A stretch of 64,000 nucleotides of DNA. It comes from Nocardia abscessus NBRC 100374 (GTDB lineage: Bacteria > Actinomycetota > Actinomycetes > Mycobacteriales > Mycobacteriaceae). Both the position numbers and the translations under genes were made by a program. The notes under the pieces are model-generated. The model made no database searches, was not told the origin of the DNA, and worked only from the letters and a program-made list of their open reading frames with translations. Where the stretch lies: assembly GCF_000308455.1 (NCBI RefSeq), contig NZ_BAFP01000139.1:186001-250000 (forward strand), given 5' to 3'. Shown in pieces: positions 53,945-63,428 of this stretch; position 1 is the first letter of the stretch, and each line of letters starts with the position of its first letter.

Positions 53945-54559
53945 TCAGCGGGGTGCGTGCAAGGCGGCGTGTAGCGTGGCCGCCCACTGCTCGACGATCC
54001 GCTTGCGGCGGGCCGAATCGTCGGTGAGAACGTCGGCGAGACCGAGACCACGCGCCATGTCCAGCGTCGCCTGCACCAGGTGGTGGGCGACCGGATCGGA
54101 GTCGTCCACCCTCAGCGCTTCGACCGCGCGGCGGTGCGAGGCGCGCCCGAAGCGAGCCTCCAGCGGAACGATGCGTTCGCGCAGCACCGGATCGGCGGCG
54201 GCGTGCGTCCACACTTGCAACGCCGCCTTGAACAGCGGGCTGGTGTAGGACTCCACCAGCCCGGCCACCACCGCCTCGGTGCGCGCGATGCCGTCGCCGA
54301 GTTCCACCAGGGTCTCGGCCTCCTGCACCGCCTGCCCGCTGCGCGTGTCGAACATGTACTCCAGCGCGGCGGTGATCAGATCCTCCCTGGTGGGAAAGTG
54401 ATGCTGCGCCGCGCCGCGCGACACCCCGGCCCGTTCGGCGACCACGGCGACCGTCGCGGCAGCCCAGCCCATCTCGGACAGGCAGTCGATGGTCGCCTCG
54501 AGCAGGCGCTGCCGGGTGGCTCGGCTGCGGTCCTGCTTGGGTTCGTGAGGTGTCGCCAT
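53945..54559 (-). CDS. TetR family transcriptional regulator of the acyl-CoA operon
   Basis: A 204-residue protein with helix-turn-helix A-T-V-A-V-V-A-E-R-A-G-V-S-R-G-A-A-Q-H-H-F. ATG 54559 lies only five bases after the enoyl-CoA hydratase stop, so it is the last gene of the operon and probably senses an acyl-CoA intermediate. The palindrome at 63157-63172, before the first gene, is the likely site (inference). Confidence 0.9.
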   Translation of the reverse strand: MATPHEPKQDRSRATRQRLLEATIDCLSEMGWAAATVAVVAERAGVSRGAAQHHFPTREDLITAALEYMFDTRSGQAVQEAETLVELGDGIARTEAVVAGLVESYTSPLFKAALQVWTHAAADPVLRERIVPLEARFGRASHRRAVEALRVDDSDPVAHHLVQATLDMARGLGLADVLTDDSARRKRIVEQWAATLHAALHAPR

Positions 54560-54564
54560 GGTGG

Positions 54565-55341
54565 TTATTCTGCCCAGCTCGGCGAGCGACGCTGCAAAAA
54601 GGCCAGCATGCCCTCGTGGACTTCGGGGGTGCCGAAGAAGCTCGCCGAGCGCCGCGCGAGTTCCTCGGCGGAGGCGTCGAACTCGGCGAGGATGCTCGCG
54701 TTGACCAACCGTTTGGCCTCGGCCAGCCCCTGCGGGGAACCCTTGCGCACTTCCCCGCACAGCCGAGCGACCTCGGCCGCCGGATCGTCGGCGGTGACGG
54801 TGACCAGGCCGATCTCCTTCGCCGCGGCGGCGTCGAACTTCTCGCCGGTCAGGTAGTACCGGCTGGCCGCGCGCGGGCTGAGCCTGGGCAACAGGGTCAG
54901 CGAGATCATGAACGGCGCCAACCCGATCCGCACTTCGGTGAGCGCGAAACTGCTGCCCGGCCCGGCCACGACCATGTCGCAACCGGCCACGATGCCCATG
55001 CCGCCGGCCCGCACGTTCCCGTCGATCCGCGCGATCACCGGTTTCGGGATCTCCACCAACCGGCGCAGCACCCCGATCATGACCCGGGTGCGCTGGTCGG
55101 CGGCCACGGCCGGATCGGCGTCGCTCGCCTCGCTGAGATCCGCGCCCGCGCAGAAGGTGTTGCCGGTGTGCGCGAGCACGATGACGCGCACCGCGTCGTC
55201 GGCGGCCGCGTCGTCGAGCCCGCGCAGCAGTTCGGCGACCAGCTTGGACGACAGCGCGTTGCGGTTGTGCGGCGAATCGAGCGTGAGCGTCGCGACGCCG
55301 CCGCCGACCTCGTAGCGGACGAACGGACCCGTCTCGGTCAT
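54565..55341 (-). CDS. Enoyl-CoA hydratase (EchA7-like)
   Basis: A crotonase-fold enzyme of 258 residues. The oxyanion-hole segments H-T-G-N-T-F-C-A-G-A-D-L and N-V-R-A-G-G-M-G-I-V-A-G-C-D are clear. The position after G-C-D where hydratases carry the second catalytic Glu is not obvious, so hydratase versus another crotonase reaction is open. It is one step of the operon's acyl-CoA degradation route. Ten bases separate it from the dehydrogenase gene. Confidence 0.9.
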   Translation of the reverse strand: MTETGPFVRYEVGGGVATLTLDSPHNRNALSSKLVAELLRGLDDAAADDAVRVIVLAHTGNTFCAGADLSEASDADPAVAADQRTRVMIGVLRRLVEIPKPVIARIDGNVRAGGMGIVAGCDMVVAGPGSSFALTEVRIGLAPFMISLTLLPRLSPRAASRYYLTGEKFDAAAAKEIGLVTVTADDPAAEVARLCGEVRKGSPQGLAEAKRLVNASILAEFDASAEELARRSASFFGTPEVHEGMLAFLQRRSPSWAE

Positions 55342-55351
55342 GCGCGGCCTC

Positions 55352-56512
55352 TCAGTACGACTTGGGCAGGCCCAGCGAGTACTGGGCGACGAAGTTCAGG
55401 ACCATTTCCCGGCTGACCGGCGCGATGCGGCCGATGCGCGCGGCCGCGAGCATCGCGGCCAGCCCGACGTCCCTGGTCAGGCCGGAGCCGCCGTGGGTCT
55501 GGATGGCCTGGTCGAGTGCCTTGATGCTGGCTTCCGCCGCCGCGTACTTCGCCATGTTGGCCGCCTCGGCGGCGCCCATCTCGTCACCGGTGTCGTAGAG
55601 GGTGGCGGCCTTCTGCATCATCAGCTTCGCCAGCTCCAGCTCGACCTTCACCTGCGCGAGCGGATGCGAGATGCCCTGGTGCGCGCCGATCGGCGTCTTC
55701 CACACCGTGCGCTCCTTGGCGTATTCCACCGCCCGGTCGATGGCGTAGCGGGCCAGGCCGATGGCCATGGCCGCGCCCATGATGCGCTCCGGGTTCAGGC
55801 CCGCGAACAGCTGCATCAGCGCCGCGTCCTCCTTGCCGATCAGTGCGGTGGAGGGCAGCCGGACGTCGTCGAGGAACAGGCTGTACTGGTGGTCGGGCTC
55901 GATGATGTCCATCTCCTGCGCCGTCTTGGTGAAGCCTTCGGCGTCGGTCGGCACGATGAACAGGGCGGGCTCGAGCTTGCCGGTCTTGTGATCGGAGGTG
56001 CGGGACACGATCAGCACGGCCTCGGCCTGGTCGACGCCGGAAATGAAGATCTTGCGGCCGTTGAGGATCCAGTCGTCGCCGTCGCGCCGCGCGGTGGTGG
56101 TGATCTGGTGGGAGTTGGAGCCCGCGTCCGGCTCGGTGATGCCGAAGACCATCTTGCCGGAGCCGTCGGCGAGTTTGGGCAGCCATTCCTGCTTCTGCTC
56201 GTCGGTGCCGTACTTGGTGATGATGGTGCCGCAGATGGCCGGGGAGACCACCATGAGCAGCAGGCCCGCCCCCTGGGCCGACAGCTCCTCCATCACCAGC
56301 GACAGCTCGTACATGCCCGCGCCGCCGCCACCGTACTCCTCGGGCAGGTTCACCCCGAGGAACCCGAGTTTGCCCGCCTCCTGCCACAATTCGTCCAGCG
56401 GCTCGTTCTTGCGCGCCTTCGGCAGTACGTAGTCGCGGTAGTTGTACTTCGCGGCCAGCGCGGCGACGGCGGCCCGCAGCGCCTTCTGCTCGTCGGTTTC
56501 GATGAAGCTCAT
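55352..56512 (-). CDS. Acyl-CoA dehydrogenase (FadE12-like)
   Basis: A flavin enzyme introducing an alpha-beta double bond in an acyl-CoA. F-G-I-T-E-P-D-A-G-S-N binds FAD/substrate, and the C-terminal Q-T-H-G-G-S-G region is typical; the catalytic base Glu is expected near N-P-E-R. ATG 56512 has GGAGAACTG upstream; a frame from 56545 adds 11 residues. It lies 67 bases after the carboxylase alpha gene. Confidence 0.91.
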   Translation of the reverse strand: MSFIETDEQKALRAAVAALAAKYNYRDYVLPKARKNEPLDELWQEAGKLGFLGVNLPEEYGGGGAGMYELSLVMEELSAQGAGLLLMVVSPAICGTIITKYGTDEQKQEWLPKLADGSGKMVFGITEPDAGSNSHQITTTARRDGDDWILNGRKIFISGVDQAEAVLIVSRTSDHKTGKLEPALFIVPTDAEGFTKTAQEMDIIEPDHQYSLFLDDVRLPSTALIGKEDAALMQLFAGLNPERIMGAAMAIGLARYAIDRAVEYAKERTVWKTPIGAHQGISHPLAQVKVELELAKLMMQKAATLYDTGDEMGAAEAANMAKYAAAEASIKALDQAIQTHGGSGLTRDVGLAAMLAAARIGRIAPVSREMVLNFVAQYSLGLPKSY

Positions 56513-56579
56513 CAGTTCTCCTGTGTCTTGCGGGGGCTCCCGCACCCCGTCGGCTCGATGAGCGCTGCGCGATCGTGGC

Positions 56580-58586
56580 TCATCGCTCCTCCTGTGTTTC
56601 CTCGTTGTCGGCGGGTTCGACGACCGCGAGCACGGCGCCGACGTCGACCTGCTGGCCGACGGTGACGTTGACGGCGCTGAGCACGCCCGCGGCGGGCGCG
56701 GCGATGGTGTGCTCCATCTTCATCGCCTCCAGCCACAGAATCGGCTGACCCCGTTCGACCTGGCTGCCGACCTCGGCGCCGAGCCGGATCACGCTGCCCG
56801 GCATGGGCGCCAGCAGCGAGCCGGTGGCCACCTGGTCGGCCGGGTCGCTGAAGCGCGGCAGCCTGCGCAGGGCCACCGGGCCGAGCGGCGAATCGACGTA
56901 GACCTGGTCGCCGTAGCGCGCGACCTCGAATCGCCTGCGCACCGGGCCGCGTTCGCCCGGCACCGACAGCACGACGCGATCGGGCCCCGACTCGACGAGT
57001 TCGAGACCGTCGTGGCCGTCCACGGTGACGCCGGTGCGACCGAATCGGTAACCGACCTCGTGCGTCCCGGTGGCGCGACTCTCGTAGGACTTGCGCTGCG
57101 ACCGCGAGGGCAGATTGCGCCACCCGCTGGGCAGCCCGCCGCCCACTCGCGCGCGGTCGCGGTTCGCGGCGGCGTCGGCGAGCGCGGCGGCCACGATGGA
57201 CAGCGTCTCGTCGGTCTCCGATACCAGTGGCGCGGCGAGGGTGTCCAGCCCGTGCGTCGCGAAGAACGCGGTGTCGGTGTCACCGGCCAGGAACGCCGGA
57301 TGACGCAGCACGCGCACCAGCAGGTCCCGGTTGGTGACCAGGCCGTGGATCTTCGCCCGGTGCAGGGCGGCGGCCAGCAATCGCGCTGCCTCGCCGCGTG
57401 TCTCGGCGTAGGAGATGACCTTCGCCAGCATCGGGTCGTAGTGCACACCGACCACCGAGCCGTCCACCACGCCGGTGTCCAGCCGCACGCCGGGCCGGTC
57501 GAGCAGGTCGAATTCGGTGCGCACCGAGGGGATCTCGATCCGGTGCACCGTTCCGCTCTGCGGCTGCCAGCCCTGCGCCGGGTCCTCGGCGTAGAGCCGG
57601 ACCTCGATCGAATGTCCGCGCATCGCGGGCGGTTCGGCGGGCAGCGCGCCGCCCGCGGCGACGTCCAGTTGCAGCCGGACCAGATCCAGACCGGTGGTGC
57701 ACTCGGTGACCGGATGCTCCACTTGCAGACGGGTGTTCATCTCCAGGAAGAAGAACTCGCCCTGTTCGTCGGCGAGGAACTCGACGGTGCCCGCGCCGGT
57801 GTAGCCGATCGCGCCCGCCGCGAGGCGCGCCGCCTCGAACAGCCGCGCCCGCATGCCTTCGGTGCGTTCCACCAGCGGCGAGGGCGCCTCCTCGATCACC
57901 TTCTGGTGGCGGCGCTGGATGGAGCACTCGCGCTCGCCCACCGCCCAGATAGCGCCGTGCGTGTCGGCCATCACCTGGACCTCGATGTGCCTGCCGGTCT
58001 CCAGGTAGCGCTCGCAGAAGACCGTCGGGTCGCCGAACGCGGATTCCGCCTCGCGCCGGGCGCCCTCGATCTGCGGGGCCAGGTCGGCCAGCTCGCGGAC
58101 CACGCGCATGCCGCGCCCGCCGCCACCCGCCGACGCCTTGATCAGCACCGGCAGGTGCGCCTCGGTGACCTCGGCCGGGTCCAGTTCGGCCAGCACCGGC
58201 ACTCCGGCGGCGTCCATCATCTTCTTCGAGGCGACCTTCGAGCCCATCTGCTCGATCGCCTCGACCGGCGGGCCGATCCAGACCAGTCCGGCGTCGAGCA
58301 CGGCCTTGGCGAATTCGGCGTTCTCGGAGAGGAACCCGTACCCGGGATGGATGGCGTCGGCGCCCGCCGCCACCGCGGCCTCGATGATCAGCTCACCGCG
58401 CAGATAGGTTTCCGCTGGTGTATTGCCGGGCAGGCGTACCGCGGCGTCCGCCTCGGTGACGTGCGGCGCGGCGGCATCCGCGTCGGAGTACACCGCGACG
58501 GTGCCCAGACCCATCCGGCGGCAGGTGGCGAAGACGCGCCGGGCGATTTCGCCCCGATTCGCCACAAGAACGTTCGTGATTTCCAT
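56580..58586 (-). CDS. Acyl-CoA carboxylase alpha subunit (biotin carboxylase/BCCP, AccA2-like)
   Basis: The order is biotin carboxylase (I-A-N/V-A-N-R-G-E-I-A-R-R at the start, ATP-grasp loop K-A-S-A-G-G-G-G-R-G-M, E-M-N-T-R-L-Q-V-E-H), a linker, and a C-terminal biotinyl domain with L-E-A-M-K-M-E-H. It carboxylates biotin for transfer by the beta subunit encoded upstream. 668 residues is normal. ATG 58586; the open frame upstream overlaps the beta gene and is not coding. Propionyl-CoA or, given the operon, methylcrotonyl- or geranyl-CoA may be the substrate. Confidence 0.93.
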   Translation of the reverse strand: MEITNVLVANRGEIARRVFATCRRMGLGTVAVYSDADAAAPHVTEADAAVRLPGNTPAETYLRGELIIEAAVAAGADAIHPGYGFLSENAEFAKAVLDAGLVWIGPPVEAIEQMGSKVASKKMMDAAGVPVLAELDPAEVTEAHLPVLIKASAGGGGRGMRVVRELADLAPQIEGARREAESAFGDPTVFCERYLETGRHIEVQVMADTHGAIWAVGERECSIQRRHQKVIEEAPSPLVERTEGMRARLFEAARLAAGAIGYTGAGTVEFLADEQGEFFFLEMNTRLQVEHPVTECTTGLDLVRLQLDVAAGGALPAEPPAMRGHSIEVRLYAEDPAQGWQPQSGTVHRIEIPSVRTEFDLLDRPGVRLDTGVVDGSVVGVHYDPMLAKVISYAETRGEAARLLAAALHRAKIHGLVTNRDLLVRVLRHPAFLAGDTDTAFFATHGLDTLAAPLVSETDETLSIVAAALADAAANRDRARVGGGLPSGWRNLPSRSQRKSYESRATGTHEVGYRFGRTGVTVDGHDGLELVESGPDRVVLSVPGERGPVRRRFEVARYGDQVYVDSPLGPVALRRLPRFSDPADQVATGSLLAPMPGSVIRLGAEVGSQVERGQPILWLEAMKMEHTIAAPAAGVLSAVNVTVGQQVDVGAVLAVVEPADNEETQEER

Positions 58587-58594
58587 CCGCGGCC

Positions 58595-60193
58595 TCACAT
58601 TCGGAAGACGCCGAAGCTGTCGGCGCCTTTGATCGGGGCATTGTGAATGGCCGAGAGGGACATTCCCAATACGGTGCGGGTGTCGCGCGGGTCGATGACG
58701 CCGTCGTCGTAGAGCCGCCCGGACATGAACATCGCCAGCGACTCCGCCTCGATCTGCGCCTCTACCATCGCGCGCATCCCGGCGTCGGCCTCCTCGTCGA
58801 ACGGCAGGCCCTTCGCCTCGGCGGCGGCCCTGCCGACGATCGAGATGACGCCCGCCAGCTGCGCGCCGCCCATGACGGCGGATTTCGCACTGGGCCAGGC
58901 GAAGACGAACCGCGGATCGTAGGCCCTGCCGCACATGCCGTAATGACCCGCGCCGTAGGACGCGCCCATCAGCACCGAGATGTGCGGCACCTTCGAATTG
59001 GAGACGGCGTTGATCATCATCGCGCCGTGTTTGATGATGCCCTTCTGCTCGTACTCCTTGCCCACCATGTAGCCGGTGGTGTTGTGCAGGAACAGCAGTG
59101 GCGTGTTCGTCTTGTTGGCCAGCTGGATGAACTGGGTGGCCTTCTGTGACTCCTCGGAGAACAGCACACCGCGCGCGTTGGCCAGGATGCCGACCGGATA
59201 CCCGTGCAGCTGCGCCCATCCGGTGACCAGGCTGCTGCCGTAGAGCGGCTTGAACTCGTCGAAATCCGAGCCGTCCACGATGCGGGCGATCACCTCGCGC
59301 GGGTCGAACGGGATCTTCAGGTCCGACGGCACGATGCCGAGCAGATCCTCCGGGTCGTAGAGCGGATCGATCACCTCGGCGCGCGGGGCCGGGCCCTGCT
59401 TGCGCCAGTTCAGCCGCCTGACGATGGAGCGGCCGATGCGGATCGCGTCCTGCTCGTCCAGCGCGTAGTAGTCCGCGAGGCCGGACACCCGCGCGTGCAT
59501 GTCGGCGCCACCGAGGGACTCGTCGTCGGACTCCTCACCGGTGGCCATCTTGACCAGCGGCGGACCGCCGAGGAACACCTTGGAACGCTCTTTGATCATC
59601 ACCACGTGGTCGGACATTCCGGGAATGTAGGCGCCGCCCGCGGTGGAGTTGCCGAACACCAGCGCGATGGTCGGGATGCCCGCCGCCGACGCCTGGGTGA
59701 GGTCGCGGAACATCCGGCCGCCGGGGACGAAGACTTCCTTCTGCGTGGGCAGATCCGCGCCGCCGGATTCGACCAGCGAGATCACCGGCAGCCGGTTCTC
59801 CCGCACGATGTCGTTGATCCGCAGGGTCTTGCGCAGCGTCCACGGGTTGGAGGTGCCGCCGCGCACCGTCGGGTCGGGCGCGACGATCATGCACTCGACG
59901 CCCTCCACGATGCCGATTCCGGCGATGGTGCTGCCGCCGACGTGGAATTCGCTGCCCCAGCCCGCCAGCGGGCACAGCTCCAGGAACGGCGAGTCCTCGT
60001 CGACGAGCAGTTCGATGCGCTCGCGCGCGGTCAGCTTGCCGCGCTTGCGATGCCGGGCCAATTTGTCCGGCCCGCCGCCCGCGATGGCCTTGGCGAACTC
60101 CGCCTCCACCTCGGCGAGCTTGGCCGTCATGGCGTCGGCAGCCGCTTCGTACTCGGGCGCGGCGGTGTCCAGGGTGCTGCGCAGAACGGTCAT
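58595..60193 (-). CDS. Acyl-CoA carboxylase beta subunit (AccD2-like)
   Basis: A carboxyltransferase of 532 residues with both crotonase-like lobes (V-E-S-G-G-A-D-L-P, N-S-T-A-G-G-A-Y-I-P-G-M and later G-A-S-Y-G-A-G-H-Y-G-M-C-G). Its length and the G-A-S-Y-G-A-G-x-Y-G-M-C-G motif resemble methylcrotonyl-/geranyl-CoA carboxylases more than propionyl-CoA carboxylase. ATG 60193 overlaps the preceding dehydrogenase stop by 4 bases. Confidence 0.93.
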   Translation of the reverse strand: MTVLRSTLDTAAPEYEAAADAMTAKLAEVEAEFAKAIAGGGPDKLARHRKRGKLTARERIELLVDEDSPFLELCPLAGWGSEFHVGGSTIAGIGIVEGVECMIVAPDPTVRGGTSNPWTLRKTLRINDIVRENRLPVISLVESGGADLPTQKEVFVPGGRMFRDLTQASAAGIPTIALVFGNSTAGGAYIPGMSDHVVMIKERSKVFLGGPPLVKMATGEESDDESLGGADMHARVSGLADYYALDEQDAIRIGRSIVRRLNWRKQGPAPRAEVIDPLYDPEDLLGIVPSDLKIPFDPREVIARIVDGSDFDEFKPLYGSSLVTGWAQLHGYPVGILANARGVLFSEESQKATQFIQLANKTNTPLLFLHNTTGYMVGKEYEQKGIIKHGAMMINAVSNSKVPHISVLMGASYGAGHYGMCGRAYDPRFVFAWPSAKSAVMGGAQLAGVISIVGRAAAEAKGLPFDEEADAGMRAMVEAQIEAESLAMFMSGRLYDDGVIDPRDTRTVLGMSLSAIHNAPIKGADSFGVFRM

Positions 60194-61341
60194 TTCTGGT
60201 ACCCCAATCGCTTCGCCGCCAGTCCGGTGAGGATCTCGGTCGTGCCGCCGCCGATCCCGAGGATGCGCATGTCCCGGTACTGGCGCTCGATTTCGGATTC
60301 GCGCATGTAGCCGAGGCCGCCGAACAGCTGGACGGCCTGGTTGGCCACCCACTCGCCCGCCTCCACCGCGGTGTTCTTGGCGAAGCACACCTCGGCGATC
60401 AGGTCGGTCTCGCCTTCGGCGCTGCGCTGCACCACGTCGCGGGTGTAGACGCGGGCGACGTCGATGCGCCGCGCCATCTCGGTGACCGTGTTCTGCACCG
60501 CCTGCCTGCTGATCAGCGGACGGCCGAAGGTCTCGCGGTTGCGCACCCACTCCAGGGTGAGGTCCAGGCAGCGCTGCGCGCTGGAATACGCCTGCACCGC
60601 GAGGCCGACGCGCTCGCTGACGAACGCGCCCGCGATCTGGAAGAAGCCGGAGTTCTCCGGGCCCACCAGGTTCTCCACCGGCACCCGGACGTCCACGTAG
60701 GACAGCTCGGCGGTGTCGGAGGCGAGCCAGCCCATCTTGTCCAGCTTGCGGCTGACCGTGAAGCCAGGCGTGTCCTTGTCGACGATGAGCAGCGAGATGC
60801 CCCCGGAGCCCGGTCCGCCGGTGCGCACCGCGGTGACCACGAAGTCGGCGCGGACGCCGGAGGTGATGTAGGTCTTGGCGCCGTTGACGATGTAGTGGTC
60901 GCCGTCGCGGCGCGCGGTGGTGGTGAGGTGCCCGACATCCGATCCGCCGCCGGGTTCGGTGATCGCCAGCGAGCCGATCTTCGCACCGGCCAGCGTCGGC
61001 TTCACCCAGCGCTCGATCTGCTCGGCGTCGCCCGAGGCGATGATGTGCGGCACCGAGATACCGCAGGTGAACAGCGAGGCGAACAGCCCGCCGGACGCAC
61101 CCGCCTGGTGCATCTCCTCGCAGACGATCATGCCGTCGACGCCGTCGCCGCCGGAACCGCCCACGGATTCCGGGAACTGCACGCCGAGCAGGCCGAGCGC
61201 GCCCGCCCTCTTGTGCAGCTCGCGCGGGATCTCCCCGGCGCGCTCCCAGCCGTCCAGGTAGGGCAGGATCTCGCGTTCCACGAAGCCACGCACCGTGGCA
61301 CGCAGTTCCCGGCGTTCCGGCGTTTCCCAGAGTTTCGTCAT
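60190..61341 (-). CDS. Acyl-CoA dehydrogenase (FadE13-like)
   Basis: The second dehydrogenase of the operon, 383 residues. L-A-I-T-E-P-G-G-G-S-D is the FAD/substrate loop, and the C-terminal Q-L-F-G-G-L-G-Y-M-R-E and R-D-M-R-I-L-G-I-G-G-G-T-T-E segments are typical of isovaleryl/citronellyl-type enzymes. ATG 61341 is in a 4-base overlap with the AtuA-like gene. Together with the carboxylase it fits leucine- or terpenoid-type branched acyl-CoA breakdown. Confidence 0.92.
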   Translation of the reverse strand: MTKLWETPERRELRATVRGFVEREILPYLDGWERAGEIPRELHKRAGALGLLGVQFPESVGGSGGDGVDGMIVCEEMHQAGASGGLFASLFTCGISVPHIIASGDAEQIERWVKPTLAGAKIGSLAITEPGGGSDVGHLTTTARRDGDHYIVNGAKTYITSGVRADFVVTAVRTGGPGSGGISLLIVDKDTPGFTVSRKLDKMGWLASDTAELSYVDVRVPVENLVGPENSGFFQIAGAFVSERVGLAVQAYSSAQRCLDLTLEWVRNRETFGRPLISRQAVQNTVTEMARRIDVARVYTRDVVQRSAEGETDLIAEVCFAKNTAVEAGEWVANQAVQLFGGLGYMRESEIERQYRDMRILGIGGGTTEILTGLAAKRLGYQK

Positions 61342-63053
61342 GTCAGCAGCTCCACTGGAATGTCGAGGTGACGAGACCGCAGCCATTCGCCGAGTCCCTT
61401 GGCCTGCGGGTCGAAGCGGGCCTGATAGGCCACACCCTGACCGAGCAGGCCTTCGATGATGAAGTTCAGCGCCCGCAGATTGGGCAGCACGTGCCGGATG
61501 ACGGTCAGCGAAGCCGCTTCCGGCAGTAGCTCTTTCACGCGTGCGACGGTGAGTGTGTGCACCAGCCAGCGCCATTGCTCATCGGTGCGCACCCAGACGC
61601 CGACGTTGGCGTCACCGCCTTTGTCGCCACTGCGGGCCAGCGCGATCGTGCCCAGCGGCACGCGGCGGGTTTCCCCCGCGGGCAACGGTTCCGGAGCGGG
61701 TGGTTCGGCGACCTCGGTGAGTTCGGCCGTCTCCGCAGACGGCGCGACCGCGACGCGGGCGCCATCGGGCAGCACCGCTACATGCGGCACCTCGGCCGCG
61801 TCGACGAACCCGGGCGTGAACACGCCGTACGGGGATCCGTTGCCCGGCAGGGTCGTGAAACTGCATCCCGGGTAGCTGGCCAGCGCCAGTTCCACGGCGA
61901 CATTGGAGAACGCGCGCCCGACCTTGTTCGGGTCCGGGTCACGGACGACGCAGCGCAGCAGTGCGCTGGCCTGCTCCTCGGTCTCCGCGTCCGGCCGGTC
62001 CAGGCGTGCCAGGGTCCAGGTCAGCTCGGCGGGGCGGGTCGGCAGCCAGGCTTCCAGCTGGCGTTGCGCCAGTGCCGCTTTCGCTTCGATGTCCAGACCG
62101 GTGAGCACGAACTCCATCTCGTTGCGGAATCCGCCGAGGGTGTTCAGCGAGACCTTGAGCCGGGGCGGCGGGGCCGCACCGGTGACGCCGCTGATCCGCA
62201 CCCGGTCCAGGCCGTCCTGGTCGAGCCGGATGGTGTCCAAGCGAGTCGTCACGTCGGGTCCGGCGTAGCGGGGCCCCTGGATCTCGTACATCAGCTGGGC
62301 CTCGACGGTGTCCACGGTGACCGCGCCGCCGGTACCCGCGTGTTTGGTGATGACACTGCTGCCGTCGGCGCGGATCTCCGCGATCGGGAAGCCGGGCCTG
62401 CCCAGATCGGCCAGCTCGGTGAAGAAGGCGTAGTTTCCGCCGGTGGCCTGGGTACCGCATTCGATCACGTGCCCGGCCACCACCGCGCCGGCCAGCCGGT
62501 CGTAATCCATTCGGCCCCAGCCGAAGTGGGCGGCGGCGGGGCCGACGATCACCGACGCGTCGGTGACCCGGCCGGTGACCACGATGTCCGCGCCCGCGTT
62601 CAGGCATTCGACGATGCCCCACGCGCCGAGGTAGGCGTTGGCGGTCAGCGGCGCGCCGAAACCGAGCTCGGCGGCGCGCGCTACCAGGTCGTCGCCTTCC
62701 ACGTGCGCGATCTTCGCGTCCAGCCCGAAGTCGGCGGCGACTTTGCGCAGCTTTTGCGCCAGGCCCGCCGGGTTCAGGCCGCCCGCGTTCGCCACGATGC
62801 GCACCTTGCGCTCCAGCGCGAGCCCGAGGCATTCCTCGATCTGCTTGACGAAGGTCTTGGCGTAGCCGAGGTCCGGGTCCTTCATCCGGTCCCGGCCGAG
62901 GATAAGCATGGTCAGCTCGGCGAGATAGTCGCCGGTGAGCACGTCGAGCTGCCCGCCGTCGAGCATCTCGCGCATGGCACTGAGCCGATCACCGTAGAAG
63001 CCGGAACAGTTGCCGATCCGGAGCACATCCGGGTCGGCGGCCAGCATACTCAT
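61338..63053 (-). CDS. AtuA-like acyclic terpene utilisation protein (DUF1446)
   Basis: The 571-residue protein has the DUF1446 region in its first 440 residues (I-G-N-C-S-G-F-Y-G-D-R-L, V-V-T-G-R-V-T-D-A-S). A C-terminal AtuA domain follows, with the R-S-G-D-K-G-G-D-A-N-V-G-V motif. In Pseudomonas, AtuA is needed for citronellol/geraniol use but its reaction is unclear; M. tuberculosis Rv0976c is the local counterpart. It is the first gene of the operon, and GGAGG lies ten bases before ATG 63053. Confidence 0.9.
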   Translation of the reverse strand: MSMLAADPDVLRIGNCSGFYGDRLSAMREMLDGGQLDVLTGDYLAELTMLILGRDRMKDPDLGYAKTFVKQIEECLGLALERKVRIVANAGGLNPAGLAQKLRKVAADFGLDAKIAHVEGDDLVARAAELGFGAPLTANAYLGAWGIVECLNAGADIVVTGRVTDASVIVGPAAAHFGWGRMDYDRLAGAVVAGHVIECGTQATGGNYAFFTELADLGRPGFPIAEIRADGSSVITKHAGTGGAVTVDTVEAQLMYEIQGPRYAGPDVTTRLDTIRLDQDGLDRVRISGVTGAAPPPRLKVSLNTLGGFRNEMEFVLTGLDIEAKAALAQRQLEAWLPTRPAELTWTLARLDRPDAETEEQASALLRCVVRDPDPNKVGRAFSNVAVELALASYPGCSFTTLPGNGSPYGVFTPGFVDAAEVPHVAVLPDGARVAVAPSAETAELTEVAEPPAPEPLPAGETRRVPLGTIALARSGDKGGDANVGVWVRTDEQWRWLVHTLTVARVKELLPEAASLTVIRHVLPNLRALNFIIEGLLGQGVAYQARFDPQAKGLGEWLRSRHLDIPVELLT

Positions 63054-63156
63054 CAGCGGGAATGCCTCCTGTACGGCGGACCGTCAGGATGAGCCGCATG
63101 CCGCACCCGTGAAGTCCGCGTTCCGCGACCAGCATCACACCGCGGCAAGAAAAAAG

Positions 63157-63172
63157 CAAGCATGCGTGCTTG
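63157..63172. promoter_or_regulatory. Operator of the acyl-CoA operon
   Basis: CAAGCA-TGCG-TGCTTG is a perfect 6-bp inverted repeat about 105 bases before the AtuA-like gene and before the divergent small membrane gene. It has the form of a TetR-family fatty-acid regulator site and may bind the TetR protein at the operon's end. Confidence 0.6.
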
Positions 63173-63242
63173 TTAATTGACGACTGAACGACTTGCCCAC
63201 CCGCACGGCACCGACCGAGCAGGTCGGAGCAAGATAGGCACA

Positions 63243-63401
63243 GTGTCCAGCGACGTGACCGTGATCATTCTGTTCGCCCTCGCGGGTTTCCTGCTCGGCG
63301 GCGCGTACACCACCTGGAAGACGGCCCGGCCGCTATCGATCGCGCTGGGCGTCTGCGCCCTCCTCGCGGCGGGCGGCGCGCTGGCCTGGTGGCTCGCGTA
63401 G
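63243..63401 (+). CDS. Small membrane protein (52 aa)
   Basis: Two membrane helices (about 5-20 and 30-48) are joined by a basic turn T-W-K-T-A-R. Small proteins of this type are common in mycobacteria and Nocardia; function unknown. GTG 63243 starts directly before the first helix, and an upstream in-frame start at 63177 would run into the operator region. AGG stands four bases before the start. It is divergent from the acyl-CoA operon. Confidence 0.72.
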   Translation: MSSDVTVIILFALAGFLLGGAYTTWKTARPLSIALGVCALLAAGGALAWWLA

Positions 63402-63428
63402 GGGCGGGCCGAGCGAAGGCTCGGCCGC

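Noticed and set aside
58587-59219. Upstream extension of the carboxylase alpha frame
   Set aside because: It lies over the beta subunit gene; biotin carboxylase starts at ATG 58586.
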